64,000 nucleotides of DNA, from NCBI RefSeq assembly GCF_963678635.1, contig NC_087064.1, forward strand, positions 67,444,025 to 67,508,024. The letters are read 5' to 3'. The notes under the pieces were generated by a model. The model was given only the letters and a program-made list of their open reading frames with translations, made no database searches and was not told where the DNA came from. Positions within the stretch are counted from its first letter, which is position 1. The number at the start of each line of letters is the position of its first letter. Of this stretch, positions 47,701 through 58,477 are shown piece after piece. This stretch comes from Symsagittifera roscoffensis (lineage: Eukaryota; Xenacoelomorpha; Acoela; Convolutidae). The position numbers and the translations under genes were made by a program.

Positions 47701-49860
47701 GGTAATTTTGTATAAATTATATAAACGTAAAATAATAGGCGAAATCCAAAAATATGGTTGTTTGTTACATATGAAAAACAATTTTGAATGATCCACTCGT
47801 AGAAATATAGATTCGACGGTATCAATTCATGCCTCCCTTGTAGTAAGTCTCTAAATGTATACGCAAGTTCACTAAAGTATGATTTTTTTATGTAGAAAAA
47901 ATGCGGGCTTTCTCGCAGAGAAGTTTTGCGGCATCACTTCGTGCTGGCTTAAAACTTTCTCTCAGTTTTGCTTTACTCTTAAATTTTGAATTTGTGTAAT
48001 CAAATACAATTCATTTTTTGAGAAGTTTAATTAGGCCTTGATGGTAATTCCATTTGTTTCTAAAATTTTTTCTTTGTTGCTTAGCTTAGTTACTGCTGCT
48101 CAAATAATTTTTTTGTCACTCCTTCAATCAAGTTTTTCCTAGAAAAAATGCTTTGATTGTATTAACCATACTCCGAATTATTCGTCTCTTAATTCTAATA
48201 TTTAAGATCGTAATCATCGGAGCAATTTAATTTGAAAATTACTGAATTCTACAACTAAATCAAAACTGGAGACACTTGTTTGATCGTGCAACGGGAAAAT
48301 GCAACAACTTTTTTGTGATTTTGGCTGAAAAGTTCATTTTCCGGTTATAACTTAAAACTTAGAAATATATGAAAAATACGATTCATTTCAAACTCATTAC
48401 GATTCATTACGATTCGCTTATCAGAAATTTTTTTTTGAATCCTAGTTGAATTAATTCTCTTATCAGCTATTGAGGAAAAAGTTGTTTCTAATCAAATTAT
48501 CTCATTTTTTGGTTCAGATAAAATTTCAATGCACATGCGCAAACACTTCATCAAAAACATTTGCAAAAAAAAACGGTTTTCATGGACTTTGAACAAAAAA
48601 TAGTATATCGATTTATATCGAAGACAAATATGGTTTTTAATTGATTACCAAAGATTATATAGATTTTTGATTGCTGAAAAAAATCGAATATAATACCCTA
48701 AAAATCTATTTTTATAGTTAGATGGGTCATGAAAACCGATTTTATGGGTTTAGTTTTTTGGCGATATAATCCATTATAATCGATTATTTTCCATGAAACT
48801 CTAAAGCGCGTGCTTTCAGTCACAAGAATATCTTCTATATATAAACCCGACTTTTTTTTCTGTATTCTTAGTTAAAATCACTTTTGTTAATCTTTGTTTG
48901 GACCAATCCCTGCGTTACGATTGATGACAAATGAATTTTGAATTTTTTTTAGAAATATAAAAAATTTTGAAACTACAAATCTCCAATCATATTTGAAATG
49001 AAGTTTGTTATAGATGTTAATGAAGTTAAAGTACTCGTTAGTAGTCCTGAATAGTGTTACAATTGATTAAAGATTTTTTTTCAAAATGTTTTTTTTTTCA
49101 ATTTTTTGAAACTTAAATATCTTTCAATCATATTTCTTGTGAAGTTATTATAGAACTTTGTCTCCCTAGATTTTGTTTATCACCGTAAAAAGCTCACCTC
49201 AAGTAAAAATTTTGCAAATAACGTACCACTCCTCACGAAAATGCTATTCACTGTCTAGAAAAATGGGCTCTTTCTTTTTGAGTGTTACAAAATGTTATCG
49301 ACTTGAAGTAGTCTTGACTTTCAACTAATTGTCTGTCTATAAGCTTGCACCGACAAAAAGCAGCGAAAATATTTTCACGCAGACACCTCACATTTTTTTA
49401 ACCATTTCCTCGGACTGTATTAAATTGAATTGACATTTTTAAAATTACAAAATCTTAAGTATCATCTTTTCTAATGAGCTCAGAAGTGAAGACATTAAGA
49501 GAAAATATTTTCAGAGCCTGGCAGACAAAAATAACTCATAAAAGATCTATGCAAATGAAAATTTAACCTGGAACTTTCTTGTTATTATTTTAGCATAAAT
49601 TGATGAAGCTTTTTAAGCCGCTTTGAAAAAAGTTACACTCTCGGAACAAAAGATGGGCAAATTTTACCATGAATTCTTTTAAAAAATTCATCTTTATAAA
49701 AACTTTAACATTTTTTTGAGTTGGTTGCTATAATTATTTGATAGTCCGGAAAGCTTCGAAACAACAACGGTCGAATTTAGGAACCGTAATAATTTAAACG
49801 TAATAAGAAAATGAAAAATTTCAAATATTGTTTCAATTTTTTTGTATTTTGCAAATTCAG
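47701..49860. other. Last GPCR intron, no gene seen
   Basis: Very AT-rich with scattered short ORFs, none supported. Ends in the acceptor AATTCAG. Confidence 0.5.
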
Positions 49861-50078
49861 AGCTATATGTGTCGATTGAACTGTGGGCCCACGTGAACTC
49901 CAGCTTCAACTTCGTGGTGTACGGATTCACCCATCGGGGAATGAGGACAGCCTACCGAATGTGGGGACAGAAACTTCTCCCCTGCTGCTTCAACAGTGAC
50001 TCATCTGCGGCCAGTCAGAAATCAGTTGAGGGAACTTCCGCTGCGGCGGCAACGAGAGTCGCCAACACAGGAGTGTGA
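49861..50078 (+). CDS. GPCR last exon, TM7 and C-terminal tail
   Basis: A phase-1 join gives Glu, then LYVSIELWAHVNSSFNFVVYGF: TM7 with NFVVY for NPxxY. Helix-8-like THRGMRTAYRMWGQ follows, then CC (a possible palmitoylation site), a Ser/Ala-rich tail and the TGA at 50076-50078. Higher GC than the surrounding introns, as in the other exons. Confidence 0.85.
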
Positions 50079-50088
50079 ACGAGTTAAC

Positions 50089-50338
50089 GGATCAAGTTAA
50101 CATCCTCCCCCCAAAATAGACCAGACCAAGTTAAGATCCTCCACCCCAGAGCTTAATTTAATTTAAATTTGGTAAGCGCTGCATGTAAAATGCTCGATTC
50201 TGATTGGCTGAAAAATCCAAACCTAAAACCAAATTAAGATCCCCCAAACGGCTTGTTTCCCCCCAAACAAGCCGTTTGGGGGATCTTAATTTGGTTTTAG
50301 GTTTGGATTTAGGGGGGGGGAGGATATTAACTTGGTCC
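50089..50338. mobile_element. 250-bp palindromic miniature element abutting the GPCR stop codon
   Basis: Flanked by GAGTTAAC on both sides (50081-50088 and 50339-50346). Termini: GGATCAAGTTAACATCCTCC on the left and, in inverse orientation, GGACCAAGTTAATATCCTCC on the right. The core is a 45-bp perfect stem with a 6-C loop near 50263. The 8-bp duplication points to a hAT-type transposase. The left duplication starts two bases after the receptor's TGA, so the element lies in the 3' UTR if the transcript extends to the AATAAA signals at about 50446 or 50586. Confidence 0.85.
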
Positions 50339-50865
50339 GAGTTAACAGCTTACTTGAATGTTGATGGATTAGTTTGTATCTTTTTCCAGTTTTCCCTTTA
50401 ATTCGATTCTCTACCCTTTCGCATATCTTGAAACAGAATGCATCTTTAATAAAAATTGACACCATGGTGTTTTCAAACAAAAGCTTACACTATTGGTCTA
50501 TTTTTGTTGCAACCGCGCCACTGAAAGTTACCTGCAGGAACTATTGACTAGCTAAAGGTTTGTTAGCCCGACTTTGACGAACTCAAATAAAGCTCATAGA
50601 TACATGACACGTAAATGACACTAAATGTCACAAATTTTTGGACTTTGAACAAAAAAATGTCGAAAATTTTGTCGACCTTTTTTTGTTTTTAAGGTCGACC
50701 AAATAACTATAGAGACCCTATTTTGACCAAACTTTCTACGCCGCAGGCAAATTTTTGAAAAAATAAATCCAAAAAAGGCATTTCTAGGGACTTTCTAGAA
50801 AATTTTGAACAAAAAATCGCGCTTTCTCGCGCTTTTTTGGCACTTTTTGTGAATTTCCTCAAAAC

Positions 50866-51610
50866 AGATTTCGTTTTTGACTATTCAACGAATTAGAAAA
50901 AGAGATAATGAAAGCAGAATTTTAGATAATGGTTAAAATTTTAGTTTGTTCATAAATTATTGTTTTTTGTTCATACTTCAAGGGATCATTTAATTTGCAT
51001 GGGACCTTTTGGTTTGGGCTATTTTAGTATATGGGATCTTTTGCTACAAAATCTTTTGTAATGGGAGCTTTTTTATGGTATATTTTCTCCTGACTTCAAT
51101 AAATCAGCCAAATGAGACAACATGAATTTGCAGCGGTTTTCCTCTGGCACACAAGGTTTCAAATTTCTTCCAGAAAACTTTAGACGTTGAATTGCGCTAG
51201 AAATTTTCAGTTTCCCCAAATTTTTGTGAGAAAACTTTAATTACTTTGTTATATTTTTCAATAGACCTACACGTAAGCTACGTTTTCACCAAAAACATTA
51301 CCAAAAAATTTACGAAACATTTGCACATAAATTTGATTTAAATGCAAATAAATAAATTTTCTAAACTTGTTAAAAGAAAATTTCTATTTTCAAAATCCGA
51401 AAAAAAACTATCAAAAGTTTATTGTTCAACTTTATTTATCAATACGATTGGTTATTTATCCCACCACGGATAAAGAAGAGAATTTTTAGAGTCGGACATG
51501 TTTTTATTAGCACAAAAATGGCTACATCCAGAGGCGGATGGAGGATTTTCAAAAAAGTTTCGAAAATATTGTCGACTGTTTTTAGGTCGACCAAATTGAT
51601 TTTCTGATCT
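50866..51610 (+). repeat. Segmental repeat, copy 1
   Basis: About 740 bp (GACTATTCAACGAATTAGAAAA...) is highly similar, in direct orientation, to 52949-53690. Includes the start of a hAT-like miniature element at its right end. No gene. Confidence 0.8.
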
Positions 51611-51940
51611 CTCTCAAATCACTATAGCGACCCTATTTTGACCAAATATTCTACACCACAGGCAAATTTTCGAAAAAAAAATCTAAAACTGGCATTTCTA
51701 GGGACTTCCTGGGAAATTGTGACAAAAAATCGCGCTCTTGCTTGCTCAAAATTAGTTTATATTGGCGCCAAAAGCGCCTTTAGAAAAATTTTAAGGTCAA
51801 TCACAAAAAAATGCTTGTCTCAAAATAGTACAGAGGGGGGCATTGGGTCACCAAAGGCTCGAATTCCTGAGTGAGGACGCGTCCAACCCCCCCCCCCCCC
51901 CCCCCCCGCGCAGTCCCACCCACACCCCCCAAATCCGCTG
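51529..51940 (+). mobile_element. hAT-like miniature element, copy in segmental repeat 1
   Basis: It starts CAGAGGCGGATGGAGG and ends AAATCCGCTG. It has a long C run and a GCGCCAAAAGCGCC-like stretch inside, as in the intact copy at 46210. No target duplication is left. Confidence 0.6.
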
Positions 51941-52948
51941 ATAGGATGGGGGATTTCAATTTTTTTGTTTTATTTTTTTAAGAAAAATATTTTAAGACCA
52001 TTCACAAAATTTTGAAAAAGAGTCGGATATTTAAAATAAGGTTCAAAAAGCGCGAGTTAGAAGCACTATAGTTTTAGCGGAAAAAGTAGGATGTGATAAG
52101 TAACTTCCCACCCCCCCCCCCCGCAATTAGCAATAATTTGATACTGATAAAAAAATGAACTTACGTTATTTTTCAGGACTGCAATATACTGACTTATCGC
52201 CGGTGAGATCAGCGTTTTTTTCTACCGTCATTCTTTGATTTCTTTGAAGCAAATAGGGCTGTTTTTTTAAATTGCTCCGAACAACAACTGAAAACATTTC
52301 TCTGGCGCTCTGATAAGTCGCGTACGGAAGAATTTTCTTATGTGAGTGGGTTTGAAAAAAAATTGATAATTTAACTAGCTCCAAATGAGTTACTCCTAGA
52401 TAGAACTAGAAGTAAATGCTACAAGAAGAGTCGCCAATTCAAATTAAACTCAAATCAGTTAATAACAACCAAGAAAAAAAAAGTTTTTCGTCTACAATAA
52501 GGGTTGAAGAAAACGCCTTTTAGCTTGTATTCCGCTATCAAAAATACAAAAATTGCTGAAAACGATCCGGTATTTGGAAATGACGGTAATTTGTAGCAAT
52601 AGTGGGCAGACATGTTGTTGGTTTACTTCTGGTTAAAGTTCGCGTTATCGCCGACCGGAATGGCAATGACAGTTGGTTTGCCTTGTAGTCTTTTTCTAAT
52701 AGTAAAATAGCTGCGATGTTCTCACTGCCTACCGGATTTATTTAATTTCTGACTGTCTCCTTCGTTTGCTAAACTATCTGTCGAGCTTCTGAGCTTCCTG
52801 CGTTGTGTTCGTGGCTATGATCGTTGCTGCTTGAAATTATTTTGCATCCATGGTAATAATTTTTGGGCACTTAATTGATCTCTATTTGCTGCAGCGCCAG
52901 TGCGTTGTTGCCTATATATCGTGCTTTTTTGAAAATCCGGAAAAAAGA
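51941..52948. other. Non-coding stretch, no gene seen
   Basis: AT-rich, with a poly-C run at about 52108. Nothing supported as coding. Confidence 0.45.
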
Positions 52949-53690
52949 TCTCGTTTTTCACTATTCAATGAATTAGAAAAAGAGATAATGAAAGCAGAAT
53001 TTTAGATAATGGTTAAAATTATAGTTTGTTCATAATTTATTGTTTTTTGTTCATACCTTGAGGGATCTTTTAATTTGCATGGGACCTTTTGTTTTAGGCT
53101 ATTTTAGTATATGGGATCTTTTGCTACAATATCTTTTGCCATGGGAGCTTTTTTATAGTATGTTTGGTCCTGACTTCAATAAATTAGCCAAATGAGACAA
53201 CATGAGTTTGCAGCGGTTTTCCTCTGGCACCCAAGGCATAAAATTTCTTCCAGAAAACTTAAGACATCGAATTGCGTTGGAAATTTTCAGTTTCCCCAAA
53301 TTTTTGTGAGAAAATTTTATAACTTTGTTATATTTTTCATTAGACCTACAAGTAAGCTACGTTTTCACCAAAAACGTTACTAAAAAGTTCACAAAACATT
53401 TGCGCATAAATTTAATTTAAATGCAAATAAATAAATTAGCCAAACTTGTTAGAAGAAAACTTCTATTTTCAAAATCCAAAAAAAACAATCAAAAATTTAT
53501 TGTTCAACTGTATTTATCAATACGATTGGTTTTTTATCCTACCACGGATATAGAGGAGAGTTTTTAGAGTCTGACGTGTTTTTATTAGCACAAAAATGAC
53601 TTCATCCAGGGGCGGATGGAGGATTTTCAAAAAAGTTTCGAAAGTTTTGTCGACTGTTTTCAGGTCGACCAAAAGTTGATTTTCCGAGCT
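52949..53690 (+). repeat. Segmental repeat, copy 2
   Basis: Direct copy of 50866-51610 with scattered substitutions and small indels. Confidence 0.8.
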
Positions 53691-53923
53691 GTCCCCATAA
53701 AAAAGAGGCCTAAAAAGCATTTTTAGGCAGTTTTTGGAAAAATTTGACTATAAAATCGCGCTTTTTCGGCGCACGCTTGCTCCTCAAAGTTTCAGACATT
53801 TTTACGGGTATTTCACCAACAATGAATATATCAAATTAGTAGAAAGGGGGATCCTTGGGGTCGGCAGGGGGTCGGATCCCTGAATGGAGTAGGGCGTCCG
53901 CCAACCCCCGTTCCCCTAAATCC
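53607..53923 (+). mobile_element. hAT-like miniature element, copy in segmental repeat 2
   Basis: It starts CAGGGGCGGATGGAGG and ends near CCTAAATCC. GCTACATC to its right equals the left flank of the copy at 51529, which suggests one original insertion with a GCTACATC duplication, copied later with the block. Confidence 0.6.
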
Positions 53924-53931
53924 GCTACATC

Positions 53932-55297
53932 TAAAAATCTGACGAAATTTAAGTGATGAATAATTTTGAAGCCCGTTTATTCGTGATTAAATTTGCCTAA
54001 AAAAACTTCCAGAAAAAAAATCGTTTTTTTTTTAAATATTCAACTAGTAAATAAGTATCAGTGTTTCAAAAAGATTTTACCCATTAAATTTAGCAAAAAT
54101 AAGTCTTGGCTAAAATTGGGATTATACAAAAAAGCCTTGACTTTGCGAGATGTTTTTCAACTTTAATTCAGATCTCACAGATCATAGTTTTCCGGTTTTA
54201 GATTACCTTTTCACTGATAAACTTTTCTCAGCATGTTTTGAAGGATGTTTTTAAGTTTATTCTGAAGAATTGCCCGTAAAAACTTGCTGATTTGAATCGC
54301 ATCAAACTCATTTGATTTTTTGCTCACCATTTAAAGTGTAATTAAACTTTGAAATAAATTTATTTCAAGATTTGAAGTCTTGTCAGCTGGTTTTCTAACT
54401 GCGGTAGCAATAATCAATCATCTTTTCAATCAAAGCCACCCAATATCATGATCCGCTAGAAATTAACTTTGCCGCTCAATTTAAAAACACCGAATTTATT
54501 AACTATCAAAGTCTTGGAAATTTTATCAACAAATCACGAAATCTGATTTATAATTTTGTAATAAGTTTATGAAAACGTGATCAAAATAAGAAGACCCATA
54601 ATCACAATCAGCCACAGTTGAACTTGAAGGCTGGTGCTGATTCCACTTTTGATGATGATGTGGATCTGACCTGGTTGTTTGTTTCTGTATCGGTACACAA
54701 ATCTGCTTTGATCGATGTCACTACTGGGTCTAATTCAAACATCCGATAAGTCGAACATCCATTAGGTCGAATATCTGAACTTACATAACAACTACGCAAT
54801 AATATAATGTAAGAAGTTCAAAAACAAGACATTGTTCACAAATTGGGACATGAATCACTTAAGCTGTTTCCAAGTAACATTTGAACGGTAGAAAATAAAT
54901 ACTTTTTGGGGAAAAAATGTCGCTTGTAAAGTTGTTGTTTTTTTGGATGTCTGCAAAGTTTTTTTTTATCTTTTCGGTTTTCGGATGTTTAAGATATCGG
55001 ATGTTTGCACGGTACCCGTTGCTGTTGTTTTTGGTGTCCGGAAGATTTGGACGATTTGTGCTAGTTGCTGGTGGCAATGTTGTAGTCGAGGGCGAATCTT
55101 AAATTCAAACCCGAGATTTCCAGTTTTGAAAAGTTTAACTATGAATTGGATTATCGCCTTGTAATTCTGAACATTTTTGTAGCTTTCAACTCGAAAATGG
55201 ATAAAAACAAACTTTACTGAGCTAATTTTTAATTTCTTAAGAATTTGGCAACTTTCTCAGCAAAAAAAATTCCGTACTTTGAAAACTTTATCCTTGA
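53932..55297. other. Non-coding stretch, no gene seen
   Basis: AT-rich. The ORFs at 54608-54799 and 54859-55102 are overlapping, strand-ambiguous and not supported. Confidence 0.45.
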
Positions 55298-55676
55298 TAG
55301 GGCGGATTTAGGGGGGGGGGGGGGAGGGCGGGCGTGGGACGCCTTCCCTCTCAGGGATTATTCGACCCTCTGCCGACACAAAGAATCCATTTGGTACTTT
55401 TTAAGAAATGCATTTTTGGCCGACCGACCCTAAAATTTTTTTAAGGCGCCTTGGGCGCCAATATATACTAATTTTGAGGAAAAGCGCGCGCCAAAGAAAA
55501 TACGCATTTTTTGTCAAAGTTTTCCAAAAAGGTCTTAAAAACGGTTTTCGGTTTTTTGACCTGTTTTTTTTTCCCTAAATTTGCCTTCGGCGCAAAAGTT
55601 TTGGCCAAAACAGCGTCTTTTTAGTGCTTTAGATGAGCTCGGAAAATCAATTTCGTCAAAAGGTCAAAAATTCCCC
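55298..55676 (+). mobile_element. hAT-like miniature element, degenerate
   Basis: GGGCGGATTTAGGGG followed by a long G run, CCGACCGACCCTAAAATTTT and GGCGCCTTGGGCGCC matches the element at 46210. The right end is eroded (ATTCCCCTG). No target duplication was found. Confidence 0.65.
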
Positions 55677-56387
55677 TGCTCCCTGAAACACATCTTGAAA
55701 AACTTCAAGTTGTTTCTTAAATAAATTTAAAAAAACGCGCAACCCAAACTTTTGTTTCAATTTTACCTGAACTACAAAGATGAATTAAGTGTGTTGAATC
55801 TGAGAAGAATAGTTTCACTCAAAAACGGACCTCTTGACAAAGTTAAGAAGAGGCGATTTATCCACGAGGAAATTCATCAACATACGGGCTGCTCACGGAA
55901 AACCAATGTCTCCTGGTTAAAACTTAAATGCATTTTTGGTGACTTTTCTAGGCTGAATAATGTTGCCTCGCCCTGACGCAACAAGCACGCATCACTCTGG
56001 GTGGAACCTGATCTAAACTACATTTTATGATTGGATAAATTAGATATTTTACCACTGTAAAGTATTTAATATTAACCAATCATGATCCATCTAACTAACA
56101 ACCCACTTATTTGTAAGTGCTGAAATTACTTGTAATTTCAGCACCAGAGAGATTTGAATTTAACTTAGAAATTAGTTGCCTCTCCAAAGGAACTTCAACA
56201 GCCGCAACAAACCAGTATACCCTAGATCTATTGAGCCTAGCAGAGACTAGTTAAACAACCCGAGACTAGACAGTATAAGAGTAAGATTAGGATCGGTATT
56301 AGACTAAGAAGTTGCACGAATCTATCCGGCCGAAAATAAGATAGCGTGACGAGCAGACAGTGTACCCTATCCGAAATTACTCTATGA

Positions 56388-56732
56388 GTTAACCACATCG
56401 GTCCTAACTCATCTGGTGCGACCATAAGTCTCGAACAAGACCTTAATAGCTTAGAATTAACCAAAAATAGATTAGAATTTAGACAAAACATTTTTAAAAT
56501 GTTATACGACGATAATTTAATCGAAATGTCTCTACGACTCAATAGATCAGAGCCAATATTCCGAACGATAACAGAACTACCCGGAATTGCAAGAAGACCT
56601 CGAACCAGAGACGACATACGACAAAGTAGAAACTTACCAAATAGTTATATGATAGTACGGCAAAAGCCAACACAGACTTTTATATTTAGAATTTTATTAG
56701 CAATGAATTTAGATTTTCATTTGCAAACATAA
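56388..56732 (+). CDS. Small A-rich ORF, unknown
   Basis: An open frame of about 114 codons follows a TGA at 56385-56387; the first ATG is at 56499. The product is Leu/Arg/Asn-rich (LEQDLNSLELTKNRLEFRQN). The A-biased coding strand differs from the receptor exons and suggests a retroelement or viral-like origin. Not recognised. Confidence 0.35.
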   Translation, partial: VNHIGPNSSGATISLEQDLNSLELTKNRLEFRQNIFKMLYDDNLIEMSLRLNRSEPIFRTITELPGIARRPRTRDDIRQSRNLPNSYMIVRQKPTQTFIFRILLAMNLDFHLQT

Positions 56733-57663
56733 AATCTTGAAGTCAATCTTCATAATCATCTCAGGCGCTAAACAAAACTATTAATATACAATAACGATTG
56801 ATAAAAAGATCTCAGATCGTTTTCCTAAAATTCTGCAGTATTATATAAAACATGTTTGGAAAATATTTATTGAAATTCAAAACAAAAATTAGTAGCATGA
56901 CAATAAACTGTTAGTAATCATAAAATCATCAGTTGTCCCAATTTCATCACCTAAACATAACAACATTCATAAGCTCACTAATATCATTAAAAAACTAAAT
57001 CTTTTTCTTAAACAAATTTAAACCATTTTAAACTTAAATTCACTTAATTTTAAAATCAGATCATCAAGGCTTATCCTTGGATCTTAATTCATTTTCTATT
57101 TAATTAAATTTAAAACTTGATCATCAAGGCCTATCCTTGGATCAAAAAAAACAATTTTGTTCTCCTTCACCCACTTAGCTAGTGTCTAACGACCTCAAAC
57201 GTCGATTCACTATCCAACCCTTTCAAAAAACCCAAGACTAATAGAAATTTTTGAACAAAACTAATCATTCAAATTAGGATAAACAGTGAAGAACTTCGGT
57301 TATTCATCCTTCACTTGAACCCTCCTCTTATCAAGACCCAGGATAAATCTTAGACTTAGTAAGTTTAAAATAGTATCTAACGAACCACTCGCGTTCTAAT
57401 TATACCTGAAACTTGTGGATCGATTTACTATTCTCCAACCCTTGAACACAATCACTACCCCTAAGTAAGATTAAGTAAGTTAACACCTTAGCTTATACTA
57501 GCCACGAGAAAGTAAAAAATCATTCTTCGGAATCGATATACTTTTCTCTCCAACCCTGAAAAAATAGACCCAGGTTAAGCTAACCAAAAAAAAATCGTAA
57601 GAACTAACAGTTTAAGCAAATAGAAATCATCTAACAACTTTTGCATCCGTCATCATAAACCTT
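56733..57663. other. Non-coding stretch with short direct repeats
   Basis: GATCATCAAGGC.TATCCTTGGATC occurs at about 57060 and 57120. CTCCAACCCT-type phrases recur at about 57212, 57434 and 57551. No gene is supported. Confidence 0.5.
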
Positions 57664-58131
57664 ATGTCATTTAAAAATCTAGGAAACAAACAAACAATCG
57701 TTTTACACAACTGTGAAATAGACAACAAAAAATACGACCTTGTAATCACACCTCATACACAAACAGTTGGATATATTAGAACAAAACGACAAACACTAAA
57801 AAGGAAAATAATAACCAAACAAAGACAAATAACACGAAAAAGATTTTCCAAAAATAGAAACGCATTTTCAGAATCAGAAGCCAGCAATTTAGACGAACTT
57901 TATAAATTAAAAGAATCTATAGATAAAAATTGCCCCATTCACGATCAATTATATTTTTCCGACTCAGAAACAACTTCAAATTCATCAAAAAGAGGAAAAA
58001 GAAGAATAAAAAAGCAATATAAACACAAACCAGTACATTTATATAATTGGAATCAACCAATTAGACACATCGATAATTACTTATTAACAGTCATTAAACA
58101 AAAAAATGAGGCAAACACACACTTCAAGTGA
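57664..58131 (+). CDS. Basic 155-residue protein of unknown function
   Basis: An ATG-initiated ORF with a Lys/Arg-rich stretch (KRQTLKRKIITKQRQITRKR), an acidic-serine patch (YFSDSETTSNSS), then another basic cluster. It overlaps the next ORF by 26 bases in a different frame, as in compact viral or retroelement genes. No domain recognised. Confidence 0.45.
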   Translation: MSFKNLGNKQTIVLHNCEIDNKKYDLVITPHTQTVGYIRTKRQTLKRKIITKQRQITRKRFSKNRNAFSESEASNLDELYKLKESIDKNCPIHDQLYFSDSETTSNSSKRGKRRIKKQYKHKPVHLYNWNQPIRHIDNYLLTVIKQKNEANTHFK

Positions 58132-58477
58132 AGATAGTCCAGATGATGACGATATCTACCCCTTCCTCGTAGATGCACCCGATAATAGAGGACAGCATGA
58201 ATTTTGCAAGAATTTACTCCTAAATTTATTTGAACCCGGAATCAGCCCATGTAAAGCAGAGTTCCCAGATGTAAAAATCAAAAGACAAATTATTGATCAC
58301 TATCTGAAAGATATATGTAATTTGACACAACAATACGGAATCTACACCATAGAATTCAGCTCACCAAACCCGAATCACCACAAATATGTAATTCAAACAG
58401 ACGACCTTGATTTAGAATTTTCAAAAGTATTCTCAGAATATATAAAAAGCATACAGTATCATAACTCACAAATGTAA
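58106..58477 (+). CDS. 123-residue protein of unknown function, overlapping the previous ORF
   Basis: It starts with an acidic segment (EDSPDDDDIYPFLVD) and contains a mixed helical/strand body (IIDHYLKDICNLTQQYGIYT). It is unrelated by eye to known families. The overlap and shared A-rich bias suggest it belongs to the same transcription unit as its neighbour. Confidence 0.45.
   Translation: MRQTHTSSEDSPDDDDIYPFLVDAPDNRGQHEFCKNLLLNLFEPGISPCKAEFPDVKIKRQIIDHYLKDICNLTQQYGIYTIEFSSPNPNHHKYVIQTDDLDLEFSKVFSEYIKSIQYHNSQM

Larger units (their letters stand above)
2..50078 (+). other. Extent of a class A GPCR gene (melatonin-receptor-like), 5' end outside window
   Basis: Recognisable + strand exons lie at about 2-56, 11831-12012, 28597-28744, 45832-45973, 46752-46910 and 49861-50078. 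From 11831 on, the splice phases agree at every join (2, 0, 1, 1). Read in order they give TM1 with a GVPGN motif, TM2-TM3 ending in VNRY in place of DRY, TM4, the conserved ECL2 cysteine, TM5 ending FCYYKIW, TM6, and TM7 with NFVVY in place of NPxxY. NRYxFICH, FCYxxIW and a proline-free NxxxY are the pattern of melatonin receptors and their relatives, so a plasma-membrane receptor coupling to G proteins is expected. The ligand cannot be told. The intracellular-loop-1 exon between 56 and 11831 was not found. Introns of 16.6 and 17.1 kb host several mobile elements, one of which contains complete-looking genes. Confidence 0.8.

Noticed and set aside
56499-56732. Copia-like gag or protease
   Set aside because: No zinc knuckle, DTG/DSG or other diagnostic motif is present.
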